From assembly GCA_937899645.1 (NCBI GenBank), contig CALCCD010000050.1, positions 1 through 64,000 on the forward strand: a stretch of DNA of 64,000 bases, read 5' to 3'. The notes below the pieces were generated by a model. The model saw only the letters and a program-made list of their open reading frames with translations. It was not told the origin of the DNA and ran no database searches. This document shows positions 9,098 through 18,534 of this stretch, in pieces. Positions within the stretch are counted from its first letter, which is position 1. Every line of letters begins with the position of its first letter. A program made the translations under genes and the position numbers. This DNA comes from an uncultured cyanobacterium. GTDB taxonomy: Bacteria; Cyanobacteriota; Cyanobacteriia; Cyanobacteriales; Geitlerinemataceae.

Positions 9098-9463
9098 ATG
9101 CCGACGGTACGCGCGAATGGAAAAGCGATCGAGTGTGAGGTCGGAGCGAACCTGCGCCGGGTGTTGCTCGACGCCGGAATTGCGCTCCACAACGGCAACG
9201 CCAGCATTATCAACTGCCGCAGCATCGGCACCTGCGGAACCTGCGCGGTGCAGATTGAAGGTGAAGCGGGTGCGGTAAACGCGGCGAACTGGCGCGATCG
9301 CGCGCGGCGATCGCTGCCGCCCCACGAACCGGAGCGCGATCTGCGCCTCGCGTGTCAGACGCAGGTGCTGAGCGATATCGCCGTAACCAAGTACGACGGC
9401 TTTTGGGGGCAGGGAACGGAGCCAGTGTGGACGCCCGCTGGAGCGCCGGACGCAAATGTATAG
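9098..9463 (+). CDS. [2Fe-2S] ferredoxin-like protein
   Basis: The 121-residue protein resembles plant/adrenodoxin-type ferredoxins, which carry single electrons. The cluster cysteines are visible as CRSIGTCGTC (about residues 46-55) and a fourth Cys in LACQTQV near residue 86. Spacing and length match small cyanobacterial 2Fe-2S proteins rather than the main photosynthetic PetF. It lies 53 bp after the cyclase and just ahead of the CHAT protease gene, with no evident partner reductase. Confidence 0.85.
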   Translation: MPTVRANGKAIECEVGANLRRVLLDAGIALHNGNASIINCRSIGTCGTCAVQIEGEAGAVNAANWRDRARRSLPPHEPERDLRLACQTQVLSDIAVTKYDGFWGQGTEPVWTPAGAPDANV

Positions 9464-9527
9464 AGGCTCGCGGGTGCATTTTTCTGGATTTCAGACGGCT
9501 CGTAGCGTTGGATGGAGACTCGCGATC

Positions 9528-12500
9528 GTGAAGCGACTGTGGCGAACTGGATTGGCGGCGATGTTTGGCGTCGCGCTATTGGGTGAGGGGGCCGTGGCCG
9601 GTGTCGCGCGCGCGCCCGATCGCGGTTTGCTTCGGGTCGGACTGCCGTCGGCTGCGCCCGATCGCAACTTCGAGTGGGAACTCGCGATCGAGCCCGGTCG
9701 CGAAGTTGGAGAACTGACAGCAGAGAGCGATACCCTCGCCGAGGACGGCAGCTATTTCGTTCCGTACCGCATTCAAGGAGAAGCGGGCGACATCCTCGAG
9801 ATCGAGCTGACAAGTGACGAGTTCGACACGTATCTGATTCTGCGCGATGCCAGCGGTGAGATCGTCGCGCGGGATGATGACAGCCTCGGTGGCACGAACT
9901 CCTGGCTGGTGGTGGAACTGCCCGCAACGAGAACCTACGAAATCCAAGTCAATGCCTTTGAGGTCGGGGCGACCGGGCGCTACGAATTGCGCTGGCAGCT
10001 TGGGGATGCTGCCGCACGAAAATTGCAGCGATTGCGATCTGAGAACGTCGGCAGGCTGCGATCGGATACGGCAGTGGACGTTCGCGCGGCGATCGGCCAG
10101 TACGAGGAACTGCTGGCGCTCGCAGAACAAAACGAAAACGATCGAGTTCTTGCCGAAGCTTTGTTGCTTCTGGGTGTTTTACACGACGATCTGAGCGAGC
10201 TAGAAATCGCACTGGAGTACTACCAGGCGGCGCTCGTGAAGTTTCGGGAGTTGGGCAATCGCAATCGCGAGGGAACAGCGCTCAACAACATCGGCCTAAC
10301 CTACCTGACCCAGGGCAACCTCAGCGAGGCGCAGCGCTACCACGAGCAGGCGCTGGAGCTCTATCGCGAGCTGGGCAATCGCAACGGTGAAGGTATCGCG
10401 CTGAGTAATCTCGGCTGGGCGTACTCGACGCTGGGTCGCCACACCGACGCACTACAGGTATACGAGCAGGCACGTCAGATTTTCGTCGAACTCGATAATG
10501 TGGCTCAGCAAGCGACAGGGGCAAACAACCTCGGCTCGGTGTACCTCGATTTGGGCGAGTCGAGCGAAGCGTTGCGCTACTACAACTTGGCGCTGGCCGG
10601 ACACCGTACATCGGGCGATCGTCAGGGTGAGGCGACAACGCTCAATAACCTCGGCTACGCCTACGCAGAGGAAGGAGACTTGGTTGCCGCGCGGCGCTAT
10701 TACGAACAGGCGCTGCAAATTTTGCAGGAAATCGGCAATCGCGACAGCGAGGCCACAGCGCTTAGCAATATCGGCGGCGTCTACGATGCCGAGGCTCGCC
10801 CGGTGGAGGCGCTGAACTATTACACGCGGGCTCTCGACCTGTACCGCGAGGTGGGTAATCGCGATGGCGAGTCGATCGCTTTAAACAATGTCGGCGGGAT
10901 GTACGCTGAAGTCGGCGACTGGGATGCGGCGCTGAGCTACTACAGTGAGGCGCTAGAGCTGAGCCGCACCGTGGGTAACCGCACCATCGAGATGCTGGCG
11001 CTGCGGAATGTGGCGTTCGTGTATCGCTGGCAGGACGATATTCCGCAGGCGTTAGCGAATATCGAAGCCGCGATCGCGATCGTCGAGCAGCTCCGGGGTC
11101 GTATCGCCAGCGCCGACTTACGCACCAGCTACTTCGCCACAGTCCAGGACTACTATCAGTTTCAAATCGAGCTGCTAATGGAGCTGCACGATCGCGAGCC
11201 CGAAGCAGGCCACGATCGCCGCGCTTTCGACGTGAGCGAACGCACTCGCGCCCGCACGCTGATCGAGCTGCTGGCCGAAGCCGAGCTGGATGTGACCGAG
11301 AGCGTCGATCCGGCGCTGATTCGGCTCGAGAAAGACCTGCGGCAAAAGCTCCAGGCGATCGACGCCGAGCGCGTCTCCCAACTCCAGGCCGTCACCGAAA
11401 GCAGCGAAGTCGCCGAAATTGTCGCCGACGCCGATCGCGAAAGCGAAAAGGTACTGCGCGACCTCGACAGCCTGGCCGCCGAGCTGCGTCAAACCAGCCC
11501 CGCCTACGCCGATTTGCAGTACCCCGAGCCGCTGACCGCCGAGGCCGTCCAAACGCAGGTGCTCGATGGCGACACCACCCTGCTGCAATATTCCCTTGGC
11601 GATGCGCAGAGCTACCTGTGGGTCGTCAGCCGCGACGGCTTCGAGAGCTTTACGCTGCCGGGACGCGATGCCATCGAAACCGCTGCCCGCCAGTTCTACG
11701 CCAGCGTCGATCGCGCCGGGAACCCACTCAGCGCCGCCCGCAAAGCCCAGGCCCTCAGCGAGCTAATCCTCGCGCCCGTGGCCGATCGCCTCGCCACCGA
11801 TCGCCTGCTGGTCGTCCCCGACGGCATCCTGCACCAAGTGCCTTTCAGCGCCCTGGCCGTTCCTGGTGCTGACGCCTACGCGCCGCTGCTAACCCGACAC
11901 GAAGTCGTTAGCGCGCCCTCCTCGACCGTGATTGCGACGAACCGCCGCATTATGGGCGATCGCCCGCCTGCACCAGAGCGCCTCGTCGCGATCGCCGACC
12001 CGATTTTCACCGCCGACGACCCGCGCCTGACCGGCATCGCCACCACCGCGATCGATGCCGACAACCGCGACGTGGAGCGCGCCCTCCGCGACTTCGATCT
12101 GCGCAATATCGCCCGTCTGCCCAACACCCAAACCGAAGCCGAGCGGCTGATCGAGCTGGCGAGCGGCGGCAAAACCGCCGTGCTCGACTTCGCCGCCAAC
12201 TACGACTGGGTGATGGCCGACAACGCCAGTCGCTACCAGTACGTCCACTTCGCCACCCACGGCTTCGCGAACTCCACCAACCCGGAGCTATCGGGCCTAA
12301 TCTTGTCGCTGCTCGACGAGAACGGCAACCCGCAAAACGGCTTCCTGCGGCTGACGGATATTTTTAACTTGAATCTGCCCGCCGAGCTGGTGGTGCTGAG
12401 CGCCTGCCAGACCGGCCTGGGCGAGAACGTCGGTGGCGAGGGGGTTGTCGGTCTGACGCGCGGGCTGATGTACGCTGGAGCCGAGCGTACGGTGCTGTCG

Positions 12501-12680
12501 CTCTGGAACGTCAACGACGCCAAGACTGCCGAGTTGATGGTGCAGATGTATCGCAATATTTGGGAAGGTGGTCTGGCCCCGGCAGCGGCGTTGCGGCAGG
12601 CACAGCTCGCGATGTGGGAGGCGGGGGAGCATCCGTACTATTGGGCGGCGTTTGGCCTCCAGGGCGAGTGGCGCGAGTAG
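9528..12680 (+). CDS. Secreted PPC-TPR-CHAT caspase-like protease
   Basis: A predicted 1050-residue exported protein. A signal peptide (LAAMFGVALLGEGAVAG) is followed by a pre-peptidase C-terminal (PPC) beta domain (about 50-155), then about eight TPR units of exactly 40 residues each (about 205-520), a helical linker, and a C-terminal CHAT domain. The catalytic His lies in HFATHG (near 907) and the Cys in LSACQTG (near 957), with the family's SLWNVND and YYWAAF motifs after them. CHAT proteins are caspase/separase-like cysteine proteases, usually gated by their TPR part. GTG 9528 gives a clean signal peptide and has a GGAGA box upstream. An ATG at 9456 overlapping the ferredoxin stop is possible. 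Processing targets are unknown. Confidence 0.88.
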   Translation: MKRLWRTGLAAMFGVALLGEGAVAGVARAPDRGLLRVGLPSAAPDRNFEWELAIEPGREVGELTAESDTLAEDGSYFVPYRIQGEAGDILEIELTSDEFDTYLILRDASGEIVARDDDSLGGTNSWLVVELPATRTYEIQVNAFEVGATGRYELRWQLGDAAARKLQRLRSENVGRLRSDTAVDVRAAIGQYEELLALAEQNENDRVLAEALLLLGVLHDDLSELEIALEYYQAALVKFRELGNRNREGTALNNIGLTYLTQGNLSEAQRYHEQALELYRELGNRNGEGIALSNLGWAYSTLGRHTDALQVYEQARQIFVELDNVAQQATGANNLGSVYLDLGESSEALRYYNLALAGHRTSGDRQGEATTLNNLGYAYAEEGDLVAARRYYEQALQILQEIGNRDSEATALSNIGGVYDAEARPVEALNYYTRALDLYREVGNRDGESIALNNVGGMYAEVGDWDAALSYYSEALELSRTVGNRTIEMLALRNVAFVYRWQDDIPQALANIEAAIAIVEQLRGRIASADLRTSYFATVQDYYQFQIELLMELHDREPEAGHDRRAFDVSERTRARTLIELLAEAELDVTESVDPALIRLEKDLRQKLQAIDAERVSQLQAVTESSEVAEIVADADRESEKVLRDLDSLAAELRQTSPAYADLQYPEPLTAEAVQTQVLDGDTTLLQYSLGDAQSYLWVVSRDGFESFTLPGRDAIETAARQFYASVDRAGNPLSAARKAQALSELILAPVADRLATDRLLVVPDGILHQVPFSALAVPGADAYAPLLTRHEVVSAPSSTVIATNRRIMGDRPPAPERLVAIADPIFTADDPRLTGIATTAIDADNRDVERALRDFDLRNIARLPNTQTEAERLIELASGGKTAVLDFAANYDWVMADNASRYQYVHFATHGFANSTNPELSGLILSLLDENGNPQNGFLRLTDIFNLNLPAELVVLSACQTGLGENVGGEGVVGLTRGLMYAGAERTVLSLWNVNDAKTAELMVQMYRNIWEGGLAPAAALRQAQLAMWEAGEHPYYWAAFGLQGEWRE

Positions 12681-12813
12681 CGCGAGCGACGATCGCACTT
12701 CAATCTGCCTCGGGAATGCGCCCGACTCAGCCTGGAGTTCAGCTCGAACGTCCGCAACGTCTCGCCCCCGACCTCCAACCTCAACTTTCAATCTCGGCCT
12801 TCGATTTCAGCTC

Positions 12814-13800
12814 ATGATAAACGTCCGCAATTTTTCTCGACGGTTCCGGCGCGGCTTCGCGATCTTTTGCCTCAGCCTGCTGGCGGTAGTGGCGTCCGAC
12901 ACGATCGCGATCGCCCAGAACCTCAGCCCAACTCTCGCCCCGACGCTGGCCCAAACCCTCAGCCCCGACGATTTTGAAATTCCCGCCGTCAGCCTGACGC
13001 TCGATCCCGAGTCCGACAGCGCCGGTGCCGTGCCCGACGGGCTCGGCGTCTCCCTCAGCCCCGTGGCCGACGGCGAGCGCGGCGTCATCGGCGGCGACGA
13101 CCGCACCGCCATGACCTCAGCGGAATACCCCTGGTCGGCGATCGGGCGGCTGGAGCGGCGACGCGCTGACGGCAGCGTCCAGGGCTGGTGCACGGCCTCG
13201 CTGATCGCCCCCGACGTTATCTTGACCAACGCCCACTGCATTGTTGATAAAGAAACTCACCAGCTGCGCACGCAAGATTACGTGTTTCGCCCCAACATGA
13301 TTCGCGGCGAATCGGTGGACGCGACGCCTGCCACGGTGCTGGACTACGGCAGAGGCTGGAGCCGGGGCGCAGTGGACGAAGACTGGGCGATTATGGAACT
13401 CGATGAGGCGCTGGGCTTCTTCTACGGCGAGCTGGGTTGGTATGACGCCGACCTGGCGCGCAGCGATGTACGCGAGGCTCTAGATACGCGCGTCTTTTTG
13501 GCGGGCTACTCTCAAGATTTCCCGGACAATGTCCCCGGCTACGAACCGGGAAACACTCCGGGTGTCCATCGCAATTGCAGTATCACGAACGTGCGCGATG
13601 ATGGACGGATTATCCACAACTGCGACACGCGCGGCGGCGCGTCCGGTTCGCCCCTGATCGCGCGGCTCAGCTCCGGCGAGTTCACGATCGTCGGGCTGCA
13701 TGCAGGCGGCTTTCGCAACAGCAGCTCCGGCGAGTATTCCTCGAACTACGCGATGCAGGTGAATCGCTGGAAGGAAGCGGCACAGGAATATCAGTGGTAG
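12814..13800 (+). CDS. Secreted trypsin-like serine protease (V8/glutamyl endopeptidase type)
   Basis: A 328-residue S1-family protease with a signal peptide (FAIFCLSLLAVVASDTIAIA) and a propeptide-like segment before IGGDDRT. The catalytic triad is visible: His in LTNAHC (near 140), Asp in DEDWAIMEL (near 190), Ser in GGASGSPL (near 276). Its layout resembles bacterial V8-like enzymes more than animal trypsin. It follows the CHAT protease gene by 133 bp on the same strand, so the two exported proteases may be co-expressed. ATG 12814 is chosen because upstream sequence in this frame has no family character. Confidence 0.88.
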   Translation: MINVRNFSRRFRRGFAIFCLSLLAVVASDTIAIAQNLSPTLAPTLAQTLSPDDFEIPAVSLTLDPESDSAGAVPDGLGVSLSPVADGERGVIGGDDRTAMTSAEYPWSAIGRLERRRADGSVQGWCTASLIAPDVILTNAHCIVDKETHQLRTQDYVFRPNMIRGESVDATPATVLDYGRGWSRGAVDEDWAIMELDEALGFFYGELGWYDADLARSDVREALDTRVFLAGYSQDFPDNVPGYEPGNTPGVHRNCSITNVRDDGRIIHNCDTRGGASGSPLIARLSSGEFTIVGLHAGGFRNSSSGEYSSNYAMQVNRWKEAAQEYQW

Positions 13801-13839
13801 CGATCGCTCTCGGCGGCACAGTCACCAACGCAACGACCG

Positions 13840-14676
13840 TCACACTTTGCGCTCGATAACGCAGGTCACTGTCGTCCAGCCGCCGAGGTTGTCGTAGTTG
13901 CGGATGGCGCGGAGGCGCTCGGTCGGCGAAATTAGCCAGCCCGCTTCGATGAAAAACGGCCGATCGCGCGGGACGCTCAGCGGCACGTTGCACGAGCCGC
14001 CGTCGGGCATCAGGACGATGCGGCGATCGGGTGCGCCATCGCGACCGGGGAAATTCAGGCAGTTTCCGGCGATCGTCGCCTGACTCTCGAGCTGGAAGCT
14101 GCCGGAGACGAGGCGCTGACTGAGCCGATCGCCGCTGCGGGAAATTGTCAGCGTGGAGGTGGCGGTGGTGGCGTCGCGCCAGTCGGAATAGTAGGTCGTC
14201 GCCTCGCCCTCCCAGGTGCCGATCAGGGCATCGGGCGTCAGGTCGGGGCGATCGCTCGATTCCGTCCCGTCGCGCCGCTCGCGAATCAGCGTCACGCTAC
14301 TGAAGCTGCCGCCCTCGAACATCTCGACGATCCGCAGCCGCCGATCGCCCTCGATAAAACCAAACTCGCCGCCGAACTGCGCGAACGGCGAATACTGCAT
14401 CGAGCCGAACGAAAACGTGCCGTTATCGGCAAACACCAACCCGCGATTTAGCGTCGTGTACTCCAGATTTATCGGCTGCGACTCGCTGCCGTCGGTGGGG
14501 AAGCGCTGCACGGTTTGCTTGACCTTGCGGTTGTCGTTTTCGCCGTCGAGTGTCACGAGGGTCGGCGTATCTTGGCCGATCGCGCCGTCGATCGCCACCG
14601 AAGTAAACGAGCCGCGCCACCAGCCGAGGTGCTGCAAAAAGTTTTGCCACTGGGGCGTGTCGTAATAGTCGGACAT
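13840..14676 (-). CDS. DUF3598 family protein
   Basis: A 278-residue protein of the cyanobacterial DUF3598 family, which is predicted to adopt lipocalin-like beta barrels. Family features are the N-terminal WQNFLQHLGWWRGSFTS, the central LIGTWEGEATTYY repeat of that theme (suggesting two related halves), and the C-terminal AGWLISPTERLRAIRNYD. No signal peptide or membrane segment is present. Its function is not known. It is convergent with the serine protease, with only 39 bp between the stops. Confidence 0.8.
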   Translation of the reverse strand: MSDYYDTPQWQNFLQHLGWWRGSFTSVAIDGAIGQDTPTLVTLDGENDNRKVKQTVQRFPTDGSESQPINLEYTTLNRGLVFADNGTFSFGSMQYSPFAQFGGEFGFIEGDRRLRIVEMFEGGSFSSVTLIRERRDGTESSDRPDLTPDALIGTWEGEATTYYSDWRDATTATSTLTISRSGDRLSQRLVSGSFQLESQATIAGNCLNFPGRDGAPDRRIVLMPDGGSCNVPLSVPRDRPFFIEAGWLISPTERLRAIRNYDNLGGWTTVTCVIERKV

Positions 14677-14791
14677 GGCGGTTGGCTGATGGGCGAGAAA
14701 TATGACGCAATGTTAAGGTGCGATCGCGCTCCGTTCAACCCCTGGGGTTCACCCCCCAGGTGCGAGCCCCAACCCCAACTCCCACTCCATC

Positions 14792-15247
14792 ATGGCTATC
14801 AAAGTCGGCGACAAAGCCCCAAACTTCACGCTGAAATCCCAGTCCGGCGACACCGTCAGCCTCGGCGACTTCCTCGGCAAAAAGGCCGTTGTGGTCTACT
14901 TCTATCCGAAGGACGACACGCCGGGATGCACCGCCGAGTCTTGCGCCTTCCGCGACTCGCACCAGGTGTTCGCCGACGCGGGCGCAGAGGTTATCGGCAT
15001 CAGCGGCGACTCGGTGGACTCGCACCAGGCGTTCGCCAGCAAGCACAGCCTGCCGTTTACGCTGCTCAGCGACGAGGGCGACAAAGTTCGCAAGCTCTAC
15101 GGCGTGCCGCCGGTGCTGTGGCTGCTGCCCGGTCGCGTCACGTACGTCATCGACAAAGACGGCACGGTGCGCCACATCTTCGACTCGATGATGGAGTTCG
15201 ACAAGCACGTCTCGGAGGCGATGACGGTGGTCGAAGGGCTATCGTAA
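14792..15247 (+). CDS. Peroxiredoxin Q (BCP family)
   Basis: This 151-residue thiol peroxidase reduces hydrogen peroxide and organic peroxides using thioredoxin. The peroxidatic Cys is in TPGCTAESC near residue 46. The resolving Cys comes five residues later, the arrangement of atypical 2-Cys PrxQ. The thioredoxin fold is complete (VVVYFYPKDDTPGC, EVIGISGDSVDSH, VTYVIDKDGTVRH). It stands alone, divergent from the DUF3598 gene. Confidence 0.93.
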   Translation: MAIKVGDKAPNFTLKSQSGDTVSLGDFLGKKAVVVYFYPKDDTPGCTAESCAFRDSHQVFADAGAEVIGISGDSVDSHQAFASKHSLPFTLLSDEGDKVRKLYGVPPVLWLLPGRVTYVIDKDGTVRHIFDSMMEFDKHVSEAMTVVEGLS

Positions 15248-15312
15248 AAATCACCCCAAACTATTGTTCCCGCGCGATCTCGCACTCTCAGACTGTCGTT
15301 CCGTAAGGTCGC

Positions 15313-15360
15313 GACGCAGAGCGTCGGCAGAGGCATGCCTACGCAGAGCGCAGGAACGAT
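15313..15360. repeat. GACGCAGAGCGTC-type palindromic repeat
   Basis: GACGCAGAGCGTC at 15313-15325 and a second CGCAGAGCG copy near 15342-15350 lie just ahead of an exbD-like gene. The same palindrome appears as an inverted pair at 51857-51897. Confidence 0.7.
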
Positions 15361-15385
15361 AGGTTTTTTGCCGGAATTTATCGCA

Positions 15386-15781
15386 ATGAATCTGCCCCCC
15401 GACGATGACGATCGCGCCCTGCGGATCGATATGCTGCCCGCGATCGACGTGATCTTTGCCATCCTCGCCCTGACGATCGTCGCCAGCGCCACCCTCACCC
15501 GCCTCGAAGGGCTCCCCGTCGCCCTGCCCCGCGCCAGCCAAGCCGAGCCCCAAGATCTGCCCGACGCCACTATCACGATCGCTGCGACGGGCGAAATCCA
15601 GCTCGACGGTGAAACGGTTGAGATCGACGCCCTCGTGAGTCGTGTCGGCGATCGCCGCAAGGCCATACTCCGCGCTGACGCCAACGTTCCCCACGGCCAG
15701 GTCGTCGCCGTCCTCGATCGCCTGCGCCAGGTCGAAAACCTCCAGCTCGCGATCGGTACAGAACCCGCCACGATGCCCTGA
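15386..15781 (+). CDS. ExbD/TolR-like biopolymer transport protein (lone copy)
   Basis: A 131-residue protein with one N-terminal membrane segment (IDMLPAIDVIFAILALTIVA) and a periplasmic ExbD/TolR domain (ITIAATGEIQLDGETVEIDAL, then AILRADANVPHGQVVAVLDRL). ExbD works with ExbB to harvest proton motive force for TonB. The Asp in PAIDVIF matches the conserved proton-path Asp of the family. No exbB is adjacent; a separate exbB-exbD pair lies at 43.4-44.8 kb. ATG 15386 is preferred to an upstream ATG at 15335 because the extra residues are encoded in repeat sequence. Confidence 0.85.
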   Translation: MNLPPDDDDRALRIDMLPAIDVIFAILALTIVASATLTRLEGLPVALPRASQAEPQDLPDATITIAATGEIQLDGETVEIDALVSRVGDRRKAILRADANVPHGQVVAVLDRLRQVENLQLAIGTEPATMP

Positions 15782-15788
15782 AAACCCT

Positions 15789-15851
15789 AGAAGTTCGATT
15801 TCTGGCTGGCTTTGCGGCAGCGCGATCGGCTCCGCTGAGAAATCGGACTTC
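15789..15851. repeat. Inverted pair of 14-15 bp palindrome-family repeats
   Basis: AGAAGTTCGATTTCT at 15789-15803 pairs with AGAAATCGGACTTC at 15838-15851. The hairpin lies between the convergent exbD-like and ATPase genes, where it could act as a bidirectional transcription stop. Confidence 0.65.
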
Positions 15852-15875
15852 CCGCGTTCGAGCTTTTATCTCACG

Positions 15876-16661
15876 CTAGTGATGCGAATCCGTGTGGGGA
15901 ATCAGCGAGTGCGGCTTCTCTAGGCCATGCGCTTCCATCAGCTCGCGATCGCCCATGACTTCCTGCGGTGCGCCGTCGGCCACCACACGCCCCTCATCGA
16001 TGACAATGACGCGATCGCACACCTCTAGCAACATCTCCAAATCGTGCGAGCAGATCAGCAGTGTCTCGCGCGACTGCTGCAAAAAATCGATCAATCGACG
16101 CCGCGCCCGCAAATCCAGGTTCGCGCTCGGTTCGTCGTAAATCACCACGCGGGGCTGCATGGCGATAATGCCCGCGATCGCCACCATGCGCTTCTGCCCG
16201 CCCGACAAGTGGTGCGGCGCGCGCTGCGCCAGCTCGGCCACGCCCGTTACCTCCAGCGCGCGCGATACCCGACGCTCGACCTCCACAGGCGACAGGCCCA
16301 TATTCTCCGCCCCGAACGCCACGTCATCCCAGACCGTCGCGCAAAAAAGCTGGTCGCTCGGGTTCTGAAACACCAAGCCCAGCTCCGGGCGAAATTCCCC
16401 GGCCTTCACAGGCTTGCCAAACAGGTCGATCTCGCCGCGCGTCGGCTGGATGACGCCGCATAGCGCTAGGAACAGCGTTGTCTTGCCCGCGCCGTTCGGG
16501 CCGATCGTGCCGACGCGCTCGCCTTCGCGGATCTTCACGGTTAGGTCGCGCAGTACGGGCGGGCAGTCGGGATAGCGAACGGTCAGGTCGCGTACGCTGA
16601 TGGCGGTGTCTCGCGTCGGAGCTTGGCGATCGAGGCTGGGCGGGGTCGGTTGGGTCGTCAC
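15876..16661 (-). CDS. ABC transporter ATPase, ECF/CbiO type
   Basis: A 261-residue ATP-binding subunit. Walker A is GPNGAGKT (near 54), the Q-loop is LVFQNPSDQLF (the EcfA/CbiO signature), the ABC signature is LSGGQK, Walker B is VVIYDEPSANLD, and the switch is CSHDLE. Such ATPases drive energy-coupling-factor importers of cobalt, nickel or vitamins. No CbiM/CbiQ or S-component gene is nearby, so it is a lone ATPase that must pair with subunits encoded elsewhere. The substrate is not determined. Confidence 0.9.
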   Translation of the reverse strand: MTTQPTPPSLDRQAPTRDTAISVRDLTVRYPDCPPVLRDLTVKIREGERVGTIGPNGAGKTTLFLALCGVIQPTRGEIDLFGKPVKAGEFRPELGLVFQNPSDQLFCATVWDDVAFGAENMGLSPVEVERRVSRALEVTGVAELAQRAPHHLSGGQKRMVAIAGIIAMQPRVVIYDEPSANLDLRARRRLIDFLQQSRETLLICSHDLEMLLEVCDRVIVIDEGRVVADGAPQEVMGDRELMEAHGLEKPHSLIPHTDSHH

Positions 16662-16737
16662 GAGAAGTTGAGGCAGAGAATCCGAAGTTATGGTCTAAGA
16701 TAAAAAGGTTTGGCCTACATGTATCGACGTAAAACCT

Positions 16738-16914
16738 ATGGCAGTCCCAAAGAAGAAAACCTCGAAAGGTAAGCGCAATCAGCGACGCGCCCACTGGAAC
16801 CGCAAAGCAGCGAAGGCGGCGGAAAAAGCCCTCTCGCTCGGCAAATCGGTTCTCACCGGCCGCTCGAAAGGTTTCGTCTATCCCACGGATGAAGACGACG
16901 CGGACGAAGAGTAG
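16738..16914 (+). CDS. rpmF: 50S ribosomal protein L32
   Basis: A 58-codon gene read directly from the sequence. Its product begins [20 protein letters not shown], the standard start of bacterial L32, and ends with the acidic tail DEDDADEE seen in many cyanobacterial forms. It is divergent from the ECF ATPase and is followed by a strong hairpin terminator. The cyanobacterial length is normal. Confidence 0.96.
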   Translation: MAVPKKKTSKGKRNQRRAHWNRKAAKAAEKALSLGKSVLTGRSKGFVYPTDEDDADEE

Positions 16915-16980
16915 CGACCGTCGCGTTTCGCTGCCGATTTACGATAGCGTAAACACAATTCACGATGCCGCCGCGGCACG

Positions 16981-17025
16981 AAAAAAACCGGAGCGATGCG
17001 GGTTGCAGCGTCCGGTTTTGTTTTG
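16981..17025. terminator. Bidirectional hairpin terminator between rpmF and glmU
   Basis: AAAACCGGA-g-CG-a-TGC pairs with GCA-g-CGTCCGGTTTT around a short loop. It has TTTTGTTTT on the rpmF side and an A-run on the other, so it can serve both convergent genes. Confidence 0.85.
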
Positions 17026-17072
17026 CGAATTTTTAGCCCGAGGGCACGGACTTCCATTTTCTATTCGCGCGT

Positions 17073-18470
17073 CTATTCGCTGGGCTTGCTCTTGAGCTTC
17101 CAGCCTTTGCGAACGCTCTGACGCGCTCGTCCGATCGCCAGCGTGTCGTCCTCTACGTCTTTCGTGATCGTCGAGCCCGCCGCGATCGTCACGTTTTTGC
17201 CAATCTCGATCGGCGCGACCAACACACTGTTCGAGCCCGTCTTCGAGCCGTCGCCGATCGTTGTCGGGTGCTTGTTCGCCCCGTCGTAGTTTGCCGTAAT
17301 CGTCCCCGCGCCGATGTTGACCTTCTCGCCGAGAGTGGCGTTCCCCAGGTAGGACAGGTGCGCGGCGTTGGTGCGATCGCCGATCGTGCTTTGCTTGACC
17401 TCCACGAAATTACCGATGCGGCAGTTCGCGCCGATCTCTGCCTCGCCGCGCAGGTGAGCGTACGGCCCGATGCGAGAGCTATCGGCCACCGAGCTGTCGG
17501 AAATCACCGAATACATTGCCGTAACGCCGTCGCCGATCGCGCTGTTCTCGATCAGCGATCCCGGCCCGATCCGGCAGTTCGCGCCGATCGTCGTACTGCC
17601 GCGTAAGTGCGTCTGCGGCTCGATGACCGTCTCTGCGCCGACCGTAACGCTATCGTCGATCGTCACGCTGGCCGGATCGATCAGCAGTACGCCCGCGCGC
17701 ATCAGCTCCTCGCGCTTGCGCTGCTGCAACATGCCGTAGGCGTTGGCGAGCTGGACGCGATCGTTGATGCCGAAAATTTCCTGATAGTCCGACACGTCCA
17801 TCGCCGTCACGGGCGAGAGGTAGTTCACCGCATCGGTGATGTAGTATTCGCCCTGATCGTTGTTGGTGTTTAGCGTCGGTAGGACTTTTTCCAACTTCGG
17901 CCAGTCGAAGCAGTAGATTCCGGCGTTAATCCGGGCGTTCTGGCGCTGCTCCGGCGTACAGTCGCGATGCTCGATAATGCTCTCGAATTTGTCGTTTTCA
18001 CCCGTTTCGCTTTGAACGCAAAAGACGCGGCCGTAGCCCGTCGGGTCGGGGAGCTGCGCGGTCAGGATCGTTGCGCCGTTGCCGCGCGATCGGTGGGTTT
18101 CCAGAAGCTGCGCGATCGTCGCGGGACGCAGAAGCGGCACGTCGCCGTTGAGGACGAGCAGCTCTTCACCGAAGCCTTCGAGGTGCGGCAGAAGCTGCTG
18201 GACGGCGTGGCCGGTACCGAGCTGTTCGGTTTGTTCGACGAACTCGACTTCGTAGCCCAAGTCGTGAGTTGTGGCGTAGTCGGTCAGGGCAGTGCGGACG
18301 CGACCGGCTTCGTAGCCGACGATCGCGAACACGCGGCTGGGCTTAATATCGGCAACGCTATCGAGGACGCGCTCGACTAGCGATTTGCTGCCGAGGGGGT
18401 GCAGGACTTTTGGGAGGGACGATTTCATGCGAGTCCCGCGACCCGCTGCAAGAATTGCGACTGCGACCAC
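17073..18470 (-). CDS. glmU: Bifunctional UDP-GlcNAc pyrophosphorylase/GlcN-1-P acetyltransferase
   Basis: A 465-residue cytosolic enzyme that acetylates glucosamine-1-phosphate and then transfers UMP to give UDP-N-acetylglucosamine, for peptidoglycan and lipopolysaccharide. The N-terminal uridylyltransferase has [25 protein letters not shown] and LNGDVPLL. The C-terminal half is a left-handed beta helix of hexapeptide repeats with the acetyltransferase segment [12 protein letters not shown], followed by [11 protein letters not shown] and [13 protein letters not shown]. The length is normal. Confidence 0.97.
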   Translation of the reverse strand: MVAVAILAAGRGTRMKSSLPKVLHPLGSKSLVERVLDSVADIKPSRVFAIVGYEAGRVRTALTDYATTHDLGYEVEFVEQTEQLGTGHAVQQLLPHLEGFGEELLVLNGDVPLLRPATIAQLLETHRSRGNGATILTAQLPDPTGYGRVFCVQSETGENDKFESIIEHRDCTPEQRQNARINAGIYCFDWPKLEKVLPTLNTNNDQGEYYITDAVNYLSPVTAMDVSDYQEIFGINDRVQLANAYGMLQQRKREELMRAGVLLIDPASVTIDDSVTVGAETVIEPQTHLRGSTTIGANCRIGPGSLIENSAIGDGVTAMYSVISDSSVADSSRIGPYAHLRGEAEIGANCRIGNFVEVKQSTIGDRTNAAHLSYLGNATLGEKVNIGAGTITANYDGANKHPTTIGDGSKTGSNSVLVAPIEIGKNVTIAAGSTITKDVEDDTLAIGRARQSVRKGWKLKSKPSE

Positions 18471-18534
18471 GATCGGACGGCTCCTGTCAAATGAACGACT
18501 GGAGTATATCGCGCTTTCCGGGGGCGCTTAGCGT

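Noticed and set aside
9528-13800. Defence-island interpretation of the CHAT and trypsin-like pair
   Set aside because: Both products carry signal peptides, and no gasdermin, nuclease or sensor ATPase lies nearby, so a cytosolic immune system is not supported.
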